Shown here one piece after another: positions 26,914 through 36,949 of a stretch of DNA of 64,000 nucleotides. The notes under the pieces were generated by a model. That model had not been told where the DNA came from, did no database searches, and saw nothing but the letters and a program-made list of their open reading frames with translations. Position 1 is the stretch's first letter; each line of letters starts with the position of its first letter. The translations under genes and the position numbers were made by a program. Location: contig NZ_CP018154.1 of the NCBI RefSeq assembly GCF_001889025.1, forward strand, positions 1,912,501 to 1,976,500. The letters run 5' to 3'. This DNA comes from Sphingorhabdus lutea (GTDB lineage Bacteria > Pseudomonadota > Alphaproteobacteria > Sphingomonadales > Sphingomonadaceae).

Positions 26914-27608
26914 CCAATTACCATGTCGCGTAAAATGATAATATGGGTCAGTCCAATGACAAAAAATAACGCGATCATGCCATCGGCGCGGTCAAATAAT
27001 CCGCCATGACCGGGGATAAAATTGCCCGAATCCTTTACCCCTGCACGTCTTTTCATCCAGCTTTCCAATAAATCGCCGCCTTGTGCTAAAATGGCCATAA
27101 ATGCGCCAGTTAAGAAAATGACCGCTATGCCAAAATCGCCGCCCGCAGGGGCAAAATCATAAGAGACAAAAATTACCCATATAATTCCCGCCGCGCTCAT
27201 GCCCCCGATTAACCCTGCCCATGTTTTATTCGGGCTTATTTTCGGGGCTAATTTCGGTCCGCCTATGCTGCGTCCGGCAAAATACGCCCCCACATCGGTG
27301 GCAATCACCACGGATATAAGCGCCAATACCGCCTGCCAATCATCATCCTTTACCCGAAACAGGATAATCGCCGCAACGGCCAGTCCAATATATATTATTG
27401 CGCATATCGCCCAAATAAACTTACCCAAAAATGTTGTGGCAATTTTATTGGATAAAGCCATCCATTCTTTCAAAATAACGATACCAGCGGCTGCCATAAA
27501 GAACCCAAAAAACCAGCCGCCAGCATATAATGCACCGCCCGCAATCAGCATCATGAACAAAGCGGATATTGACCGAACCTTTAAATCGTTATTTTTACCC
27601 TCTGCCAT
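26910..27608 (-). CDS. cdsA: Phosphatidate cytidylyltransferase
   Basis: Integral-membrane enzyme making CDP-diacylglycerol from phosphatidate and CTP. The protein has 232 residues with about six membrane segments. The family signature is SPNKTWAGLIGG and, near the C-terminus, DSGNFIPGHGGLFDRADG with the catalytic Asp. It begins on the last base of the uppS stop and overlaps dxr by four bases. On the short side of the family but complete. Confidence 0.95.
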   Translation of the reverse strand: MAEGKNNDLKVRSISALFMMLIAGGALYAGGWFFGFFMAAAGIVILKEWMALSNKIATTFLGKFIWAICAIIYIGLAVAAIILFRVKDDDWQAVLALISVVIATDVGAYFAGRSIGGPKLAPKISPNKTWAGLIGGMSAAGIIWVIFVSYDFAPAGGDFGIAVIFLTGAFMAILAQGGDLLESWMKRRAGVKDSGNFIPGHGGLFDRADGMIALFFVIGLTHIIILRDMVIG

Positions 27609-28297
27609 TATCGCCCCCCAAAGCGGCGGTCGCGCGTCGCATAATCATCCAATGCGCGAACCAATTCTTGTTTATTAAAATCTGGCCATAAAATATCGGT
27701 AAACCATAGCTCGGCATAGGCCGCCTGCCACAGCATAAAATTACTTAATCGTTGCTCACCCGATGTGCGGATTAAAAGATCAAGCGGCGGCATATCTGCG
27801 CTATCTAAATTTGCGGCAATATTTTCCATATCAACCGTACCATTTGCCGCCGCCTTTTGCGCGGCGCGCACAATTTCATCCTGCCCGCCATAATTTAAGG
27901 CAACGGCCAATGTCGTGCGTTTATTTCCCGCCGTACGGTCCAACGCATCATCAATTAACGCAACCAAATCCGGCGCCAAAGCGTGATAATCACCCAATAT
28001 TTTCAAACGCACATCATTGGCGGCAAATTCATTAATATCGGATTTTATGAAATGGCGCAAAAGCCCCATTAAGTCATTTACTTCGTCCGCCGGACGTTTC
28101 CAATTTTCCGACGAAAATGCATAAAGACTAAGCGCCTCCAACCCCAATTCACCAGCGGCGCGTACAATATCACGCACGGCCTCTACCCCGCGCTTATGCC
28201 CCATGGCACGCGGCATCATGCGTTTTTTTGCCCAACGCCCATTGCCATCCATGATGATGGCAACATGACGCGGCATTATTTTTTCAGACTGACCCAA
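27608..28297 (-). CDS. uppS: Undecaprenyl diphosphate synthase (cis-prenyltransferase)
   Basis: Makes the C55 lipid carrier for peptidoglycan and polysaccharide. The protein has 229 residues. The catalytic Asp is in IIMDGNGRWAKKR (D17), with YAFSSENWKRP, LRTSGEQRLSNFMLWQAAYAE and the late LWPDF. The start is most likely a TTG at 28297, supported by GGAGG eight bases upstream; ATG 28276 is the next option but lacks a site. Lies 51 bases after frr and is coupled to cdsA. Confidence 0.95.
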   Translation of the reverse strand: MGQSEKIMPRHVAIIMDGNGRWAKKRMMPRAMGHKRGVEAVRDIVRAAGELGLEALSLYAFSSENWKRPADEVNDLMGLLRHFIKSDINEFAANDVRLKILGDYHALAPDLVALIDDALDRTAGNKRTTLAVALNYGGQDEIVRAAQKAAANGTVDMENIAANLDSADMPPLDLLIRTSGEQRLSNFMLWQAAYAELWFTDILWPDFNKQELVRALDDYATRDRRFGGR

Positions 28298-28348
28298 AAA
28301 CTACCCCTCCACCAGCATTTAATGAAAATTAAATGGCTGGCCAATTTA

Positions 28349-28906
28349 TTATTGCGTCATAATTTCTTTTTCTTTTGCCTCGGCGGCTTCATCGACCAAC
28401 TTAATATAATCATCGGTCATTTTCTGCACCTCGGTTTCAAGCCGCTTTGCATCATCCTCGCCAATGACCTTCTTATTTTCGTCATTTTTAATATTGTCCA
28501 TGCCGTCGCGGCGCACATTGCGAATGGCGATTTTTGCCTTTTCAGAATATTGCCCAGCCAATTTGGCCAATTCTTTACGGCGTTCCTGCGTCAAATCAGG
28601 AATCGGTAGGCGAATTAACTGCCCGTCGGTGATGGGGTTAATCCCCAAACCTGCGTTACGAATCGCCTTTTCAACTGCGTTCAAATTGGATTTATCCCAA
28701 ACCTGAACAGATAATAATCGCGGCTCAGGCGCTGAAACCGTTGCTACCTGATTTAATGGCATATTTGCACCATATACCTCTACCACCACAGGATCCAATA
28801 ATGCGACATGGGCACGCCCCGTGCGAAGACCGGTCAAATCGCCTTTAAACGATTCCACCGCACCATTCATTCTGCGATCAATGTCTGATTTATCATATTG
28901 CGCCAT
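28349..28906 (-). CDS. frr: Ribosome recycling factor
   Basis: Splits post-termination ribosomes together with EF-G. The protein has 185 residues, the usual size. It has the [28 protein letters not shown] helix-start and the [15 protein letters not shown] motif, followed by a long helical arm. The start ATG lies 12 bases after pyrH. The gene order rpsB-tsf-pyrH-frr is widely conserved. Confidence 0.97.
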   Translation of the reverse strand: MAQYDKSDIDRRMNGAVESFKGDLTGLRTGRAHVALLDPVVVEVYGANMPLNQVATVSAPEPRLLSVQVWDKSNLNAVEKAIRNAGLGINPITDGQLIRLPIPDLTQERRKELAKLAGQYSEKAKIAIRNVRRDGMDNIKNDENKKVIGEDDAKRLETEVQKMTDDYIKLVDEAAEAKEKEIMTQ

Positions 28907-28918
28907 ATATTTTGCCCT

Positions 28919-29656
28919 TTATTCTGCTTGATTACAAACGGTGGTGGAAACACCCTCACCACGTAAGATTTTTGCCAAATTGCCTTGCTCTCTTATCGTG
29001 AATACCACGATCGGTATATCATTGTCACGGCAAAGCGCGACCGCGCTGGCATCCATAACCTTTAAATTATCGGTCAGGACGCGGCTGAAACTTAATTCGT
29101 CATAACGAACGGCATTGGGGTCCTGCTTTGGATCAGCATTATAAACGCCATCAACGCTTGTTCCTTTAAACAAGGCATCACAGCGCATTTCCGCTGCACG
29201 AAGGGCTGCACCGCTGTCCGTGGTGAAATAGGGCGCACCCACACCGGCGGCAAAAATAACCACGCGCCCTTTTTCCAAATGTCGTTCCGCGCGGCGACGA
29301 ATAACCGGCTCACACACTGCATCCATTTGAATGGCGGATTGAACACGGGTCGCAACGCCCAATTGTTCCAAAGCATTTTGCATGGCCAGTGCGTTCATAA
29401 CCGTGGCCAACATGCCCATATAATCGGCCTGTGCACGGTCCATTCCCTTTGCTGCCCCTGCCATACCGCGGAAAATATTGCCCCCACCAATGACAAGACA
29501 GATTTGCAAGCCTGTATCCTGGGCCGCTTTTACCTCACCTGCCATACGGGCCACGGTATCGGGATCAATGCCAAATTGCGTATCCCCCATTAACGCCTCA
29601 CCCGATAATTTGAGCAAGATTCGTTTATATTGTTTTTTTTCCATGTCTTTGCCCAT
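28919..29656 (-). CDS. pyrH: UMP kinase
   Basis: Phosphorylates UMP to UDP, amino acid kinase fold. The protein has 245 residues from ATG 29656. It carries [21 protein letters not shown] for phosphate binding, and [12 protein letters not shown]. The open frame starts at a GTG four codons earlier, and ATG 29644 (MEKKQYKR) is also possible; none has a strong ribosome site. The 126-base gap to tsf contains a long inverted repeat (29701-29735), so a separate promoter or a processing site is plausible. Confidence 0.96.
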   Translation of the reverse strand: MGKDMEKKQYKRILLKLSGEALMGDTQFGIDPDTVARMAGEVKAAQDTGLQICLVIGGGNIFRGMAGAAKGMDRAQADYMGMLATVMNALAMQNALEQLGVATRVQSAIQMDAVCEPVIRRRAERHLEKGRVVIFAAGVGAPYFTTDSGAALRAAEMRCDALFKGTSVDGVYNADPKQDPNAVRYDELSFSRVLTDNLKVMDASAVALCRDNDIPIVVFTIREQGNLAKILRGEGVSTTVCNQAE

Positions 29657-29700
29657 AATAATCGCCACTCTTTCGATAAAATTTATTGGTGCTGATATGC

Positions 29701-29735
29701 ATATGGCGCACAGCTATATAAGCAGTGCGCCATAT
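29701..29735. promoter_or_regulatory. 11-bp perfect inverted repeat between tsf and pyrH
   Basis: ATATGGCGCAC (29701-29711) pairs exactly with GTGCGCCATAT (29725-29735) around a 13-base AT loop. No T-run follows on the minus strand, so it is not a normal intrinsic terminator. A shorter GGGTGC/GCACCC dyad lies between it and tsf. It may stabilise or process the tsf mRNA, or be a protein site for pyrH control. Confidence 0.5.
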
Positions 29736-29782
29736 CGCCAAGGGGTGCGATGAAAAAAAGCACCCTATAATTTAAAAAAAGA

Positions 29783-30706
29783 TTATCCGCCAACCGCTGC
29801 GGCTACTTCCGCCGCGAAATCGCTTTCTTCTTTTTCAATGCCTTCGCCCAATTGGAAACGGACATAATCGGTCAATGTGATTGACTTTCCAGCTTCCTTT
29901 GCAGCCTTTGCAACAACTTCGGCGATTGGTGTTTTATTGTCCATCACGAAAAGTTGAGACAATAGAGCGTTTTCTTTGGCGAATTTATCCATTGCACCAA
30001 CAACCATTTTTTCAACAATTTCCGCAGGCTTGCCAGATTCAGATGCTTTTTCAAGAGCGATGGCGCGCTCACGCTCCAACATTTCTTGGTCAAGACCATC
30101 TGCGTTCAACGCCAATGGGAATGCAGCAGCAATATGCATCGCCAATTGCTTACCCAATGGTTCAAGAACAGATGCGTCCGCATCACTTTCAAGCGCAACC
30201 AACACGCCAATGCCGCCCATATTCGGGGCAGCTGCATTATGCACATATGAATGCACAAGGCCATTTGATACTGACAATGTTTTAACACGGCGAAGCGCTT
30301 GATTCTCACCAATGGTCGCAATATTATTGGTCAACACTTCTTGAACAGTTTCGCCGCCAGGATATGCCGCCGCTGCAACTGCTTCAATATCATTTGCACC
30401 AAGGTCAAGCGCAACCTGGCTAACCTTTGACACGAAATCTTGAAACTGATCATTTTTCGCAACAAAATCGGTTTCACTATTTACTTCGATTGCGGTGCCA
30501 CTTGTGCCATTGGTCACAACGCCAACCAAACCTTCGGCTGCGGTGCGGCTTGATTTTTTCGCAGCAGCGGCCAATCCCTTGGCGCGCAACATATCAACAG
30601 CAGCATCAATGTCGCCATTTGCTTCTGAAAGCACTTTTTTGCAATCCATCATGCCAGCGCCTGTGCGCTCGCGCAATTCCTTTACGGCTGCAGCGGTAAT
30701 TGCCAT
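29783..30706 (-). CDS. tsf: Elongation factor Ts
   Basis: Guanine nucleotide exchange factor for EF-Tu. The protein has 307 residues, the usual alphaproteobacterial length. The N-terminal UBA-like domain has [19 protein letters not shown] and the core has ALRRVKTLS and [11 protein letters not shown]. The ATG has AAAGGA eight bases upstream. Follows rpsB by 119 bases, which hold an imperfect hairpin (30749-30772) also known from the rpsB-tsf spacer in other bacteria. Confidence 0.98.
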   Translation of the reverse strand: MAITAAAVKELRERTGAGMMDCKKVLSEANGDIDAAVDMLRAKGLAAAAKKSSRTAAEGLVGVVTNGTSGTAIEVNSETDFVAKNDQFQDFVSKVSQVALDLGANDIEAVAAAAYPGGETVQEVLTNNIATIGENQALRRVKTLSVSNGLVHSYVHNAAAPNMGGIGVLVALESDADASVLEPLGKQLAMHIAAAFPLALNADGLDQEMLERERAIALEKASESGKPAEIVEKMVVGAMDKFAKENALLSQLFVMDNKTPIAEVVAKAAKEAGKSITLTDYVRFQLGEGIEKEESDFAAEVAAAVGG

Positions 30707-30748
30707 GGTAAATTCCTTTATAAAATAATTAGTTTTAGATTTGGAAAA

Positions 30749-30772
30749 TGGCCAAGCATATATGCCCGGCCA
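30749..30772 (-). terminator. Hairpin in the rpsB-tsf spacer, possible attenuator
   Basis: TGGCC (30749-30753) pairs with GGCCA (30768-30772), with a GCATATATGC palindrome (30756-30765) inside, and TTTTCC follows on the minus strand. In Escherichia coli the rpsB-tsf spacer also has a partial terminator that lowers tsf relative to rpsB; a similar role here is inference. Confidence 0.45.
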
Positions 30773-30825
30773 ATATTCCTTTATATTATCAATCTATCTA
30801 TCATAAGGCGATAGGCAAATTGATA

Positions 30826-31605
30826 TTATGCTTTATCACCTTCAGCCGCAGCCTCGGTAACAACTGCCTCAACAGGAGGTTCAACCATTGCGCCCAAATC
30901 CGCACCTGATGCAACAGCAGCCTGCTGGCCGCCCTTGGTTGCTGCAGTCGCAATCGCATCGCAATAAAGGCGAATAGCGCGCGCGGCGTCATCATTTGCA
31001 GGAACAGGAAATGCGATGCCAGAGGGATCAACATTTGAATCAAGAATGGCAATGACGGGAATACCCAGAACATTGGCTTCTTTAATGGCAAGCTCTTCCT
31101 TATTCGCGTCGATAACAAACATCACATCAGGAATGCCGTTCATTTCACGAATACCGCCCAATGATAACTCAAGCTTATCACGGTTACGGGTCATGTTCAG
31201 AACTTCTTTCTTGGTAAAACCAGAGGTATCACCTGAAAGTTGCTCTTCAAGAGTTTTAAGGAATTTAACGCGCTTTGAAATTGTTTCCCAATTGGTCAAC
31301 ATTCCGCCCAACCAGCGATGGTTGACAAAATGCTGTCCAGAGGCACGAGCAGCATCAGCAATCGGGCCTTGGGCCTGACGCTTTGTACCGACGAACAATA
31401 CTTTACCGCCAGCCGAAACTGTTGCATCAACAAAGTTTAATGCACGCGCAAATAAAGGCACTGTTTGTGACAAATCAAGAATATGAACACCATTACGATC
31501 GCCAAAAATATATGGCTTCATACGTGGGTTCCAACGATGGGTTTGGTGGCCGAAATGTGATCCGGCTTCTAGCAATTGCTGCATGGTGACGACTGGTGCC
31601 GCCAT
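30826..31605 (-). CDS. rpsB: 30S ribosomal protein S2
   Basis: Ribosomal protein uS2 on the 30S subunit. The protein has 259 residues. It shows [43 protein letters not shown], and [18 protein letters not shown], with an Ala/Val-rich C-terminal tail typical of alphaproteobacteria. GGAG nine bases before the ATG. Its leader (31606-31700) carries a small hairpin, and a sigma-70-like promoter lies at 31704-31732. Confidence 0.98.
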   Translation of the reverse strand: MAAPVVTMQQLLEAGSHFGHQTHRWNPRMKPYIFGDRNGVHILDLSQTVPLFARALNFVDATVSAGGKVLFVGTKRQAQGPIADAARASGQHFVNHRWLGGMLTNWETISKRVKFLKTLEEQLSGDTSGFTKKEVLNMTRNRDKLELSLGGIREMNGIPDVMFVIDANKEELAIKEANVLGIPVIAILDSNVDPSGIAFPVPANDDAARAIRLYCDAIATAATKGGQQAAVASGADLGAMVEPPVEAVVTEAAAEGDKA

Positions 31606-31644
31606 AATAGTTCTCCTTCCGGTTATACCTCTAAGGAGCTGTGA

Positions 31645-31668
31645 CTTTTAATGCAAAAACATTAAAAG
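31645..31668 (-). other. Hairpin in the rpsB leader
   Basis: CTTTTAATG (31645-31653) and CATTAAAAG (31660-31668) form a perfect 9-bp stem with a 6-base loop, 40 bases upstream of the rpsB start. S2 represses its own mRNA in some bacteria, so this could be part of such a site, but the AT-rich stem has no recognised rpsB-leader signature. Confidence 0.35.
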
Positions 31669-31703
31669 CACCGGTATGATGCCCCTTATGTGGAATGGAA
31701 GCG

Positions 31704-31732
31704 CGGATAAACCATGTTGAACAAAAGGTCAA
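31704..31732 (-). promoter_or_regulatory. Candidate sigma-70 promoter for rpsB
   Basis: On the minus strand TTGACC (31732-31727) is followed after 17 bases by TATCCG (31709-31704), about 100 bases before the rpsB ATG. The TTGACC hexamer with a degenerate -10 is common at alphaproteobacterial ribosomal promoters. Confidence 0.5.
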
Positions 31733-31800
31733 GCCCAATATTTCCGCAGATAGTAATTTATCGCTTCAACCATCTCTCAAATCACCTTCAAAAATAATTA

Positions 31801-31829
31801 TTGACAAAAGAACAAAACATGAACATAAG
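31801..31829 (+). promoter_or_regulatory. Candidate sigma-70 promoter for the small membrane protein at 31862
   Basis: TTGACA (31801-31806), a 17-base spacer, and CATAAG (31824-31829), ending 33 bases before the ATG of the 102-residue gene. The -35 is consensus; the -10 matches four of six bases. Confidence 0.45.
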
Positions 31830-31861
31830 GGCAATAACGACGATTATATAGGGTTTTTGAT

Positions 31862-32170
31862 ATGATATATATTTCTTCCTTTGCCTATTTTTTTGGATTT
31901 TCCATGGCTGTTTTCGCCATTTTTGCCAGCATCAAATCCGCAATGCCGCAAATATTGGATATTATATCTGATCATATTGATATGCAGGATGCGGCACAGG
32001 ATATGCGCGACCATGCACCGCGCATTGTCATCCGCCCTTATCGAACCAATTATCAGGCGCCTTTAAATATAATGAATGATTTGCCAAAAATGCGGGCACA
32101 GCCCACCCGCATCAAATCACGCCATGTCATGATGAAACAGCGTCAACGAAGCGCGAAATTGGCGGCCTGA
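31862..32170 (+). CDS. Small single-span membrane protein, unknown
   Basis: I do not recognise a family. The product has 102 residues: one N-terminal hydrophobic helix (about 3-23), an acidic middle (DIISDHIDMQDAAQDMRDH), and an Arg/Lys/Met-rich C-terminus (RPYRTNYQ, KMRAQPTRIKSRHVMMKQRQRSAK). AGGG lies eight bases upstream of the ATG and a sigma-70-like promoter lies 33 bases ahead, both supporting a real gene. It is divergent from rpsB and convergent with rnhB. A basic C-terminal tail suggests contact with nucleic acid or acidic lipid, but that is only a property, not a function. Confidence 0.65.
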   Translation: MIYISSFAYFFGFSMAVFAIFASIKSAMPQILDIISDHIDMQDAAQDMRDHAPRIVIRPYRTNYQAPLNIMNDLPKMRAQPTRIKSRHVMMKQRQRSAKLAA

Positions 32171-32207
32171 TATTTAATAATAAGTGTTATCTATAATTAA
32201 GTGATAT

Positions 32208-32813
32208 TTATAATAATGTCATTTGGCGCATGGGGGCAAAGCTCATCCTATGAAAAGGGCTTGGACCATATTGGGCAATCGCCTCCAAATGCGCTTTACT
32301 GCCATAGCCTTTATTTGTCGCCCATCCATATTGCGGATATTGCGCATCTGCCTCCATCATCAAACGGTCACGATGTTCCTTTGCAATAATGGATGCAGCC
32401 GAAATACAGGGGTGCAGCGAATCGCCTCCGATTATCGCCTGTGCGCCATAGCGCCATTTCGGCAGTCGGTTTCCATCAACCAATATCATATCGGGCAATG
32501 CATCAATTTTTTGGGTTAAGGCATCTGCCGCCCTTTTCATGGCAAGCATGGTGGCCTGTAATATATTTATCTCATCAATCTCGTCATGGCTGGCAATGCC
32601 CACTGCCCAATCGCATTGCTCCTTTATCTGCTGCTCTAATATAGAGCGCCTATGTGGGGATAATTTCTTACTATCATCCAATCCGACAATGTCGCTACCT
32701 CGTAAAAATACCGCCGCCGCCACCACTGGCCCGGCAAGCGGCCCTCGCCCTGCCTCATCAACACCAAAAATTAACTGCCTATTGCTAGCCAAAGCATCCT
32801 CAAACTTCTTCAA
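32208..32813 (-). CDS. rnhB: Ribonuclease HII
   Basis: Removes misincorporated ribonucleotides and RNA from RNA-DNA hybrids, acting at the cytoplasmic nucleoid. The protein has 201 residues from a TTG start at 32813, close to the usual 200. The catalytic site has VDEAGRGPLAGPV (D19, E20), VGLDDSKKL, and the late Asp in ILVDGNRLP. GGGG lies seven bases upstream of this TTG, which falls just after the stop of the preceding gene (32830). ATG 32873 and the long frame to 33014 overlap that gene and lack a site. Last gene of the glmM operon. Confidence 0.93.
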   Translation of the reverse strand: MKKFEDALASNRQLIFGVDEAGRGPLAGPVVAAAVFLRGSDIVGLDDSKKLSPHRRSILEQQIKEQCDWAVGIASHDEIDEINILQATMLAMKRAADALTQKIDALPDMILVDGNRLPKWRYGAQAIIGGDSLHPCISAASIIAKEHRDRLMMEADAQYPQYGWATNKGYGSKAHLEAIAQYGPSPFHRMSFAPMRQMTLL

Positions 32814-32829
32814 AATAATACCCCGATAT

Positions 32830-33978
32830 TTATTTAATGCGCCATGCGGGGTGCCGCCTATTTTCACCGGCATAATATAAACAAATGGCATTGCCCGATG
32901 GGTCGAACAGCCTTGCCTCACGCCATCCCCATTTTTCATCACGCGGCATTTGGTCAAAAACATATCCTGCGCCTTGTAAAGCTGCGCACCATTCATCCAA
33001 TTGGCAATGTTCAAAATAAATAACCGCGCCGCTCACCTCTTCGCCATTATTTGCGCAATGAATTGAAAATGTCACGCCATTATCAGCTTCAAATCGGGCA
33101 TAGCCATTAAAGGGGCTGTCCACAATTTGCCTTAAACCCAGCCCCTTATAAAATAAGACGGAGGCATCATAATCGCGCACATTCACCGTCAATTGATTTA
33201 ATGATGCACCCATAAAAATCGCATCATTTCTGACAAATTGCTGACCCAATGGGCCATGCCCCGCGCCAATATCGGGATGTGTCATTGCATCATGATAGGC
33301 AATTCGAACAAAGGATATGGCGCGCGCGCACGCGGTCTCTATGTCCAATCCCTGGCCCATTCCACATGCAATCGCACTGGCCAATGTGCATCCCGTGCCA
33401 TGATTATTATCGCCGTATATGCGCTCATTTTGCCATGAAACCACCGTGCCATTTGGCCTATATAGCTGGTCAATTATCTGCTTGCCTTCGCCATGCCCCC
33501 CCTTGGCAAGGATAAAAGCATCATGCCGCAAAATATTTTCAATACCGCCCAATGCGTGCAGTTCCGGCAAATTGGGCGTTACCAGAAGACTGATATCCAT
33601 CATCCGGTGAAAGGCCGAGATTGTTGCCTCATCTGCCAATAATGACCCGCTGGTCGCAATCATTACGGGGTCGAAAATAATCGGCACATCTATTGCGGCC
33701 AATTTATCGGCCAACATATTGGCAATTTCTGCGCTGCCCAACATGCCAATTTTAATGGCATCCACGCCAATATCGGCCAAAATTGCATCAATTTGCGCCG
33801 CCACCATATCCACAGGAATAGGATGAACAGCGGCAACCCCGCAAGTATTTTGCGCGGTAATCGCGGTAATTGCGGTCATGGCATGGCCACCCAGCATGGT
33901 GATGCTTTTTATATCCGCCTGTATCCCCGCGCCGCCACCGCTGTCTGAACCGGCAATGCTTAAAATACGGGCGCTCAT
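32830..33978 (-). CDS. thiD: HMP/HMP-P kinase ThiD fused to a VOC (glyoxalase-like) domain
   Basis: The N-terminal 1-258 is a full ThiD kinase that phosphorylates hydroxymethylpyrimidine and its phosphate in thiamine synthesis: GSDSGGGAGIQADIK, the substrate-specificity KIGMLGS, VIFDPVM-like segment, KGGHG, and the anion-hole GDNNHGTGCTLASAIA. Residues about 262-382 form a VOC/glyoxalase-bleomycin-resistance fold (LNQLTVNVRDYDASVLFYKGLGL, ARFEADNGV, REARLFDPSGNAICLYY). No stop or ribosome site separates the two, so I call one fused gene. VOC ligands (Glu/His metal site) are only partly evident. Starts four bases after the DUF1272 gene. Confidence 0.88.
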   Translation of the reverse strand: MSARILSIAGSDSGGGAGIQADIKSITMLGGHAMTAITAITAQNTCGVAAVHPIPVDMVAAQIDAILADIGVDAIKIGMLGSAEIANMLADKLAAIDVPIIFDPVMIATSGSLLADEATISAFHRMMDISLLVTPNLPELHALGGIENILRHDAFILAKGGHGEGKQIIDQLYRPNGTVVSWQNERIYGDNNHGTGCTLASAIACGMGQGLDIETACARAISFVRIAYHDAMTHPDIGAGHGPLGQQFVRNDAIFMGASLNQLTVNVRDYDASVLFYKGLGLRQIVDSPFNGYARFEADNGVTFSIHCANNGEEVSGAVIYFEHCQLDEWCAALQGAGYVFDQMPRDEKWGWREARLFDPSGNAICLYYAGENRRHPAWRIK

Positions 33979-33982
33979 GGAT

Positions 33983-34210
33983 TTAATAACCCTTAAACTT
34001 TCGCACGGTGGAGGCGGGAAATTTCTCCTGCGCCTTTAATGAACGCGCCGGCCTGTCCATCAATTCTCCGCCGCAATTTGGGCATGTTTCGTCCAATATA
34101 TCCGCGCAATCGGCGCAAAATGTGCATTCAAATGAACATATAAATGCGCCCGCCCCCTCGGCGGGTAAATCGCCCCCGCATTTTTCGCAATCGGGCCGCA
34201 TCTCCAGCAT
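33983..34210 (-). CDS. DUF1272 small zinc-ribbon-like protein
   Basis: 75 residues, recognised as the DUF1272 family by [16 protein letters not shown] and the CxxC-rich core. Eight Cys (8, 11, 25, 29, 32, 35, 43, 46) pair as four two-Cys knuckles, expected to bind two zinc ions. The function is unknown. The start ATG shares its first base with the last base of the glmM stop, and thiD follows after four bases. The coupling to glmM (cell-wall precursor) may be passive operon packing. Confidence 0.87.
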   Translation of the reverse strand: MLEMRPDCEKCGGDLPAEGAGAFICSFECTFCADCADILDETCPNCGGELMDRPARSLKAQEKFPASTVRKFKGY

Positions 34211-35553
34211 TATCCAGCCTCATTTCTGATAATATCGCAAAGCTGATCAACAATAGTTTCAACCTGCGCGGCGTCGTCTCCTTCGGCCATTACGCGAATT
34301 AACGGCTCGGTCCCCGATGGACGAATGACCAACCGACCCTTGCCAGAAAGCTCGGCCTCTGCATCAGCAATCGCCGCTTGCACCACCTTATTTGCCAATG
34401 GCTGCCCGCTATTATATCTAACATTTTTTAACAATTGCGGCACCGGTTCAAACATATGCAGCAATTCACTTGCCGGACGCTCGCTTTCGGCAAGTCCCGC
34501 CAAAATTTGTAGAGCAGTAATCGTGCCATCTCCGGTGGTGGCATGGTCCAATAATATCATATGGCCGGATTGCTCCCCGCCCAGATTTGCGCCAATTTTG
34601 CGCATTTCCTCCAACACATATCGGTCGCCAACTTGCGCCCGCAATAAACCAATATCATGATCGGCGAGAAAACGCTCCAAACCCAAATTGGACATGATGG
34701 TCGCCACCAATTTATTGGCCTTTAAGTTTTCGGCGCGTTTCAATCGCATGGCCATTAACGCCATAATCTGATCACCATCGACCACTTGGCCCTTTTCATC
34801 GCACACGATTAAACGGTCAGCATCACCGTCAAGCGCAATGCCAATATCCGCGCCCGCCGCCACCACAGTTTCACACATGGTTTCGACATGGGTTGAACCA
34901 ACACGGTCGTTAATATTGCGCCCATTTGGCGTCACGCCAATTGCAGTTACCTTTGCGCCCAGCTCCCAAATCGCGGCAGGGGCCACCTGATAGGCCGCGC
35001 CATTTGCGCAATCAACCACGACGTGCAAACCATCGAAACGGATATTTTCCGGTACGCTGGCCTTTACCGCGTGAATATATCGCCCGCGTGCATCCTCAAT
35101 CCGCCGCGCACGACCAATATCCCTGCTGACCGCCAATTGAGCGGGTTCTTCAAGCAATGCCTCAATCATCAATTCATCCTTGTCGGATAATTTGAAGCCA
35201 TCGGGCCCGAATAATTTGATACCATTATCTTCATATGGATTATGGCTGGCCGAAATCATTACCCCCAAATCGGCCCGCATTGAACGGGTCAACAAAGCCA
35301 CTGCGGGGGTTGGTATTGGGCCAAATTGCACCACATCCATGCCCACGCTGGTAAATCCGGCAACCATCGCGCTTTCCATCATATAACCAGAAAGCCGGGT
35401 ATCTTTGCCAATGACAACACGATGTTTATGTTTGCCGCGAAGGAAATGCGACCCGGCGGCCTGCCCCACGCGCATGGCGATTTCCGGTGTCATGGGTGAC
35501 ATATTTGTCCGCCCTCTTATCCCATCAGTTCCAAAAAATCTGCGCTTTACCAA
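34210..35553 (-). CDS. glmM: Phosphoglucosamine mutase
   Basis: Interconverts glucosamine 6- and 1-phosphate for UDP-GlcNAc. The protein has 447 residues from a TTG at 35553 ([13 protein letters not shown] follows), matching the family length of about 445. The TTG has GGGGA seven bases upstream; the longer frame to 35577 adds no homology. The phosphoserine loop is [13 protein letters not shown] (active Ser103), with the Mg loop DGDADR and the sugar loop GGEQSGH. It is the first of the glmM-DUF1272-thiD-rnhB cluster. Confidence 0.96.
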   Translation of the reverse strand: MVKRRFFGTDGIRGRTNMSPMTPEIAMRVGQAAGSHFLRGKHKHRVVIGKDTRLSGYMMESAMVAGFTSVGMDVVQFGPIPTPAVALLTRSMRADLGVMISASHNPYEDNGIKLFGPDGFKLSDKDELMIEALLEEPAQLAVSRDIGRARRIEDARGRYIHAVKASVPENIRFDGLHVVVDCANGAAYQVAPAAIWELGAKVTAIGVTPNGRNINDRVGSTHVETMCETVVAAGADIGIALDGDADRLIVCDEKGQVVDGDQIMALMAMRLKRAENLKANKLVATIMSNLGLERFLADHDIGLLRAQVGDRYVLEEMRKIGANLGGEQSGHMILLDHATTGDGTITALQILAGLAESERPASELLHMFEPVPQLLKNVRYNSGQPLANKVVQAAIADAEAELSGKGRLVIRPSGTEPLIRVMAEGDDAAQVETIVDQLCDIIRNEAG

Positions 35554-35730
35554 AATAAAATCCCCATTGATTATCAAATTTACTTAAAATGCCATAGCCT
35601 ATCGTGCCAGATAACGCCAAGAATGTTTTGCCATATTTTTTCGGTGCTGTATCGTGGCTGTAAATAAATTTCTACTCTTTCAATCTGCTTTGATAAAATA
35701 ATCGTCGCAGTAATAAATTAAGGATTATCG

Positions 35731-36949
35731 ATGCTAAGAGCATATTTGGTTTTGGGCGCCCTGGCATTGGGTATTTTGTTGGGTGCGGTGATAGAAGACG
35801 GCGCCCCTGCGTTAATGAATGGCGCGGATGTGGTGGGCAGCATGTGGTTAAATGCACTGCGCATGACGGTGGTGCCGTTAATTGTCGGATTATTGATTGT
35901 TGGCATTTTAAAGGCAGCGCAAATGGCCCGTGCGGGGCGAATGACGGTGCGCGCCATTGGCACGATGATGATATTATTATGGTTGTCGGCAATAATGGCC
36001 GCAATTGTCACCCCGGCTTTATTGGAACTTTTCCCCCTGCCCACCGATGCTGCGAATGCGTTAAAAGCCGCATTGGGCAGCGCAGCCCCAGCAGGTGAGA
36101 TTCCACCATTTAGCGAATTTCTGCGCGCTATCATCCCAACAAATCCGGTTTCGGCGGCGGCGCAAGATGCGATTTTACCGTTGATAATCTTTACCCTTGC
36201 CTTTGCCTTTGCGATTAGCAAATTGCCCGCCGATCAGCGCGGTGTGATGCGCGGTTTTTTTGATGCTTTGGCCAATGCCATGTTAATTTTAATCAATTGG
36301 GTTTTGTTAATTGCGCCCATTGGCGTTTTTGCATTGGCAATGGTTGTCGGGGCAAAGGCGGGCGTGGCGGCATTTGGCGCATTGGCCCATTATGTTTTAA
36401 TCTTGGTGTCGGTTGGCTTTATTGTGTGGATTGCTTCCTTTTTCGTGGCATTATTTGGCGCAAAAATTGGCCCTGTTACTTTTTTCAAGGCCGCCATCCC
36501 TGCACAGGCGGTCGCGCTATCTACGCAAAGCTCGCTTGCATCACTGCCCGCCATGGTGGAGGGGGTGAAAAAATTGGGCGTGGGCGAACGCAGCGCGGAT
36601 GTTGTCTTGCCTGTGGCGGTTGCCTTATTTCGCGCGACAGGCCCGTGCATGAACCTTGCCGTTGCCATATATGTCGCGCATTTCATGGGTATAGAGCTTA
36701 GCATTACTGCACTGGCCATTGGTGTGGCGGCGGCGGCCATCACCACCCTTGGCGCGGTCAGCCTGCCCGGCTCAGTCAGCTTCATTACATCAATCGCGCC
36801 GATAAATATTGCCATGGGCTTGCCGGTTGAACCGCTCATCATCCTATTGGCAATTGAAACATTTCCAGACATTATGCGCACATTAGGAAATGTGACAATG
36901 GATATGGCCGTCACCACTACAATCGCAAATTATGAAGAGGATTTAGGGC

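Noticed and set aside
32814-33014. Long N-terminal extension of rnhB
   Set aside because: It overlaps the end of the ThiD-VOC gene in another frame and makes the protein much longer than family members.
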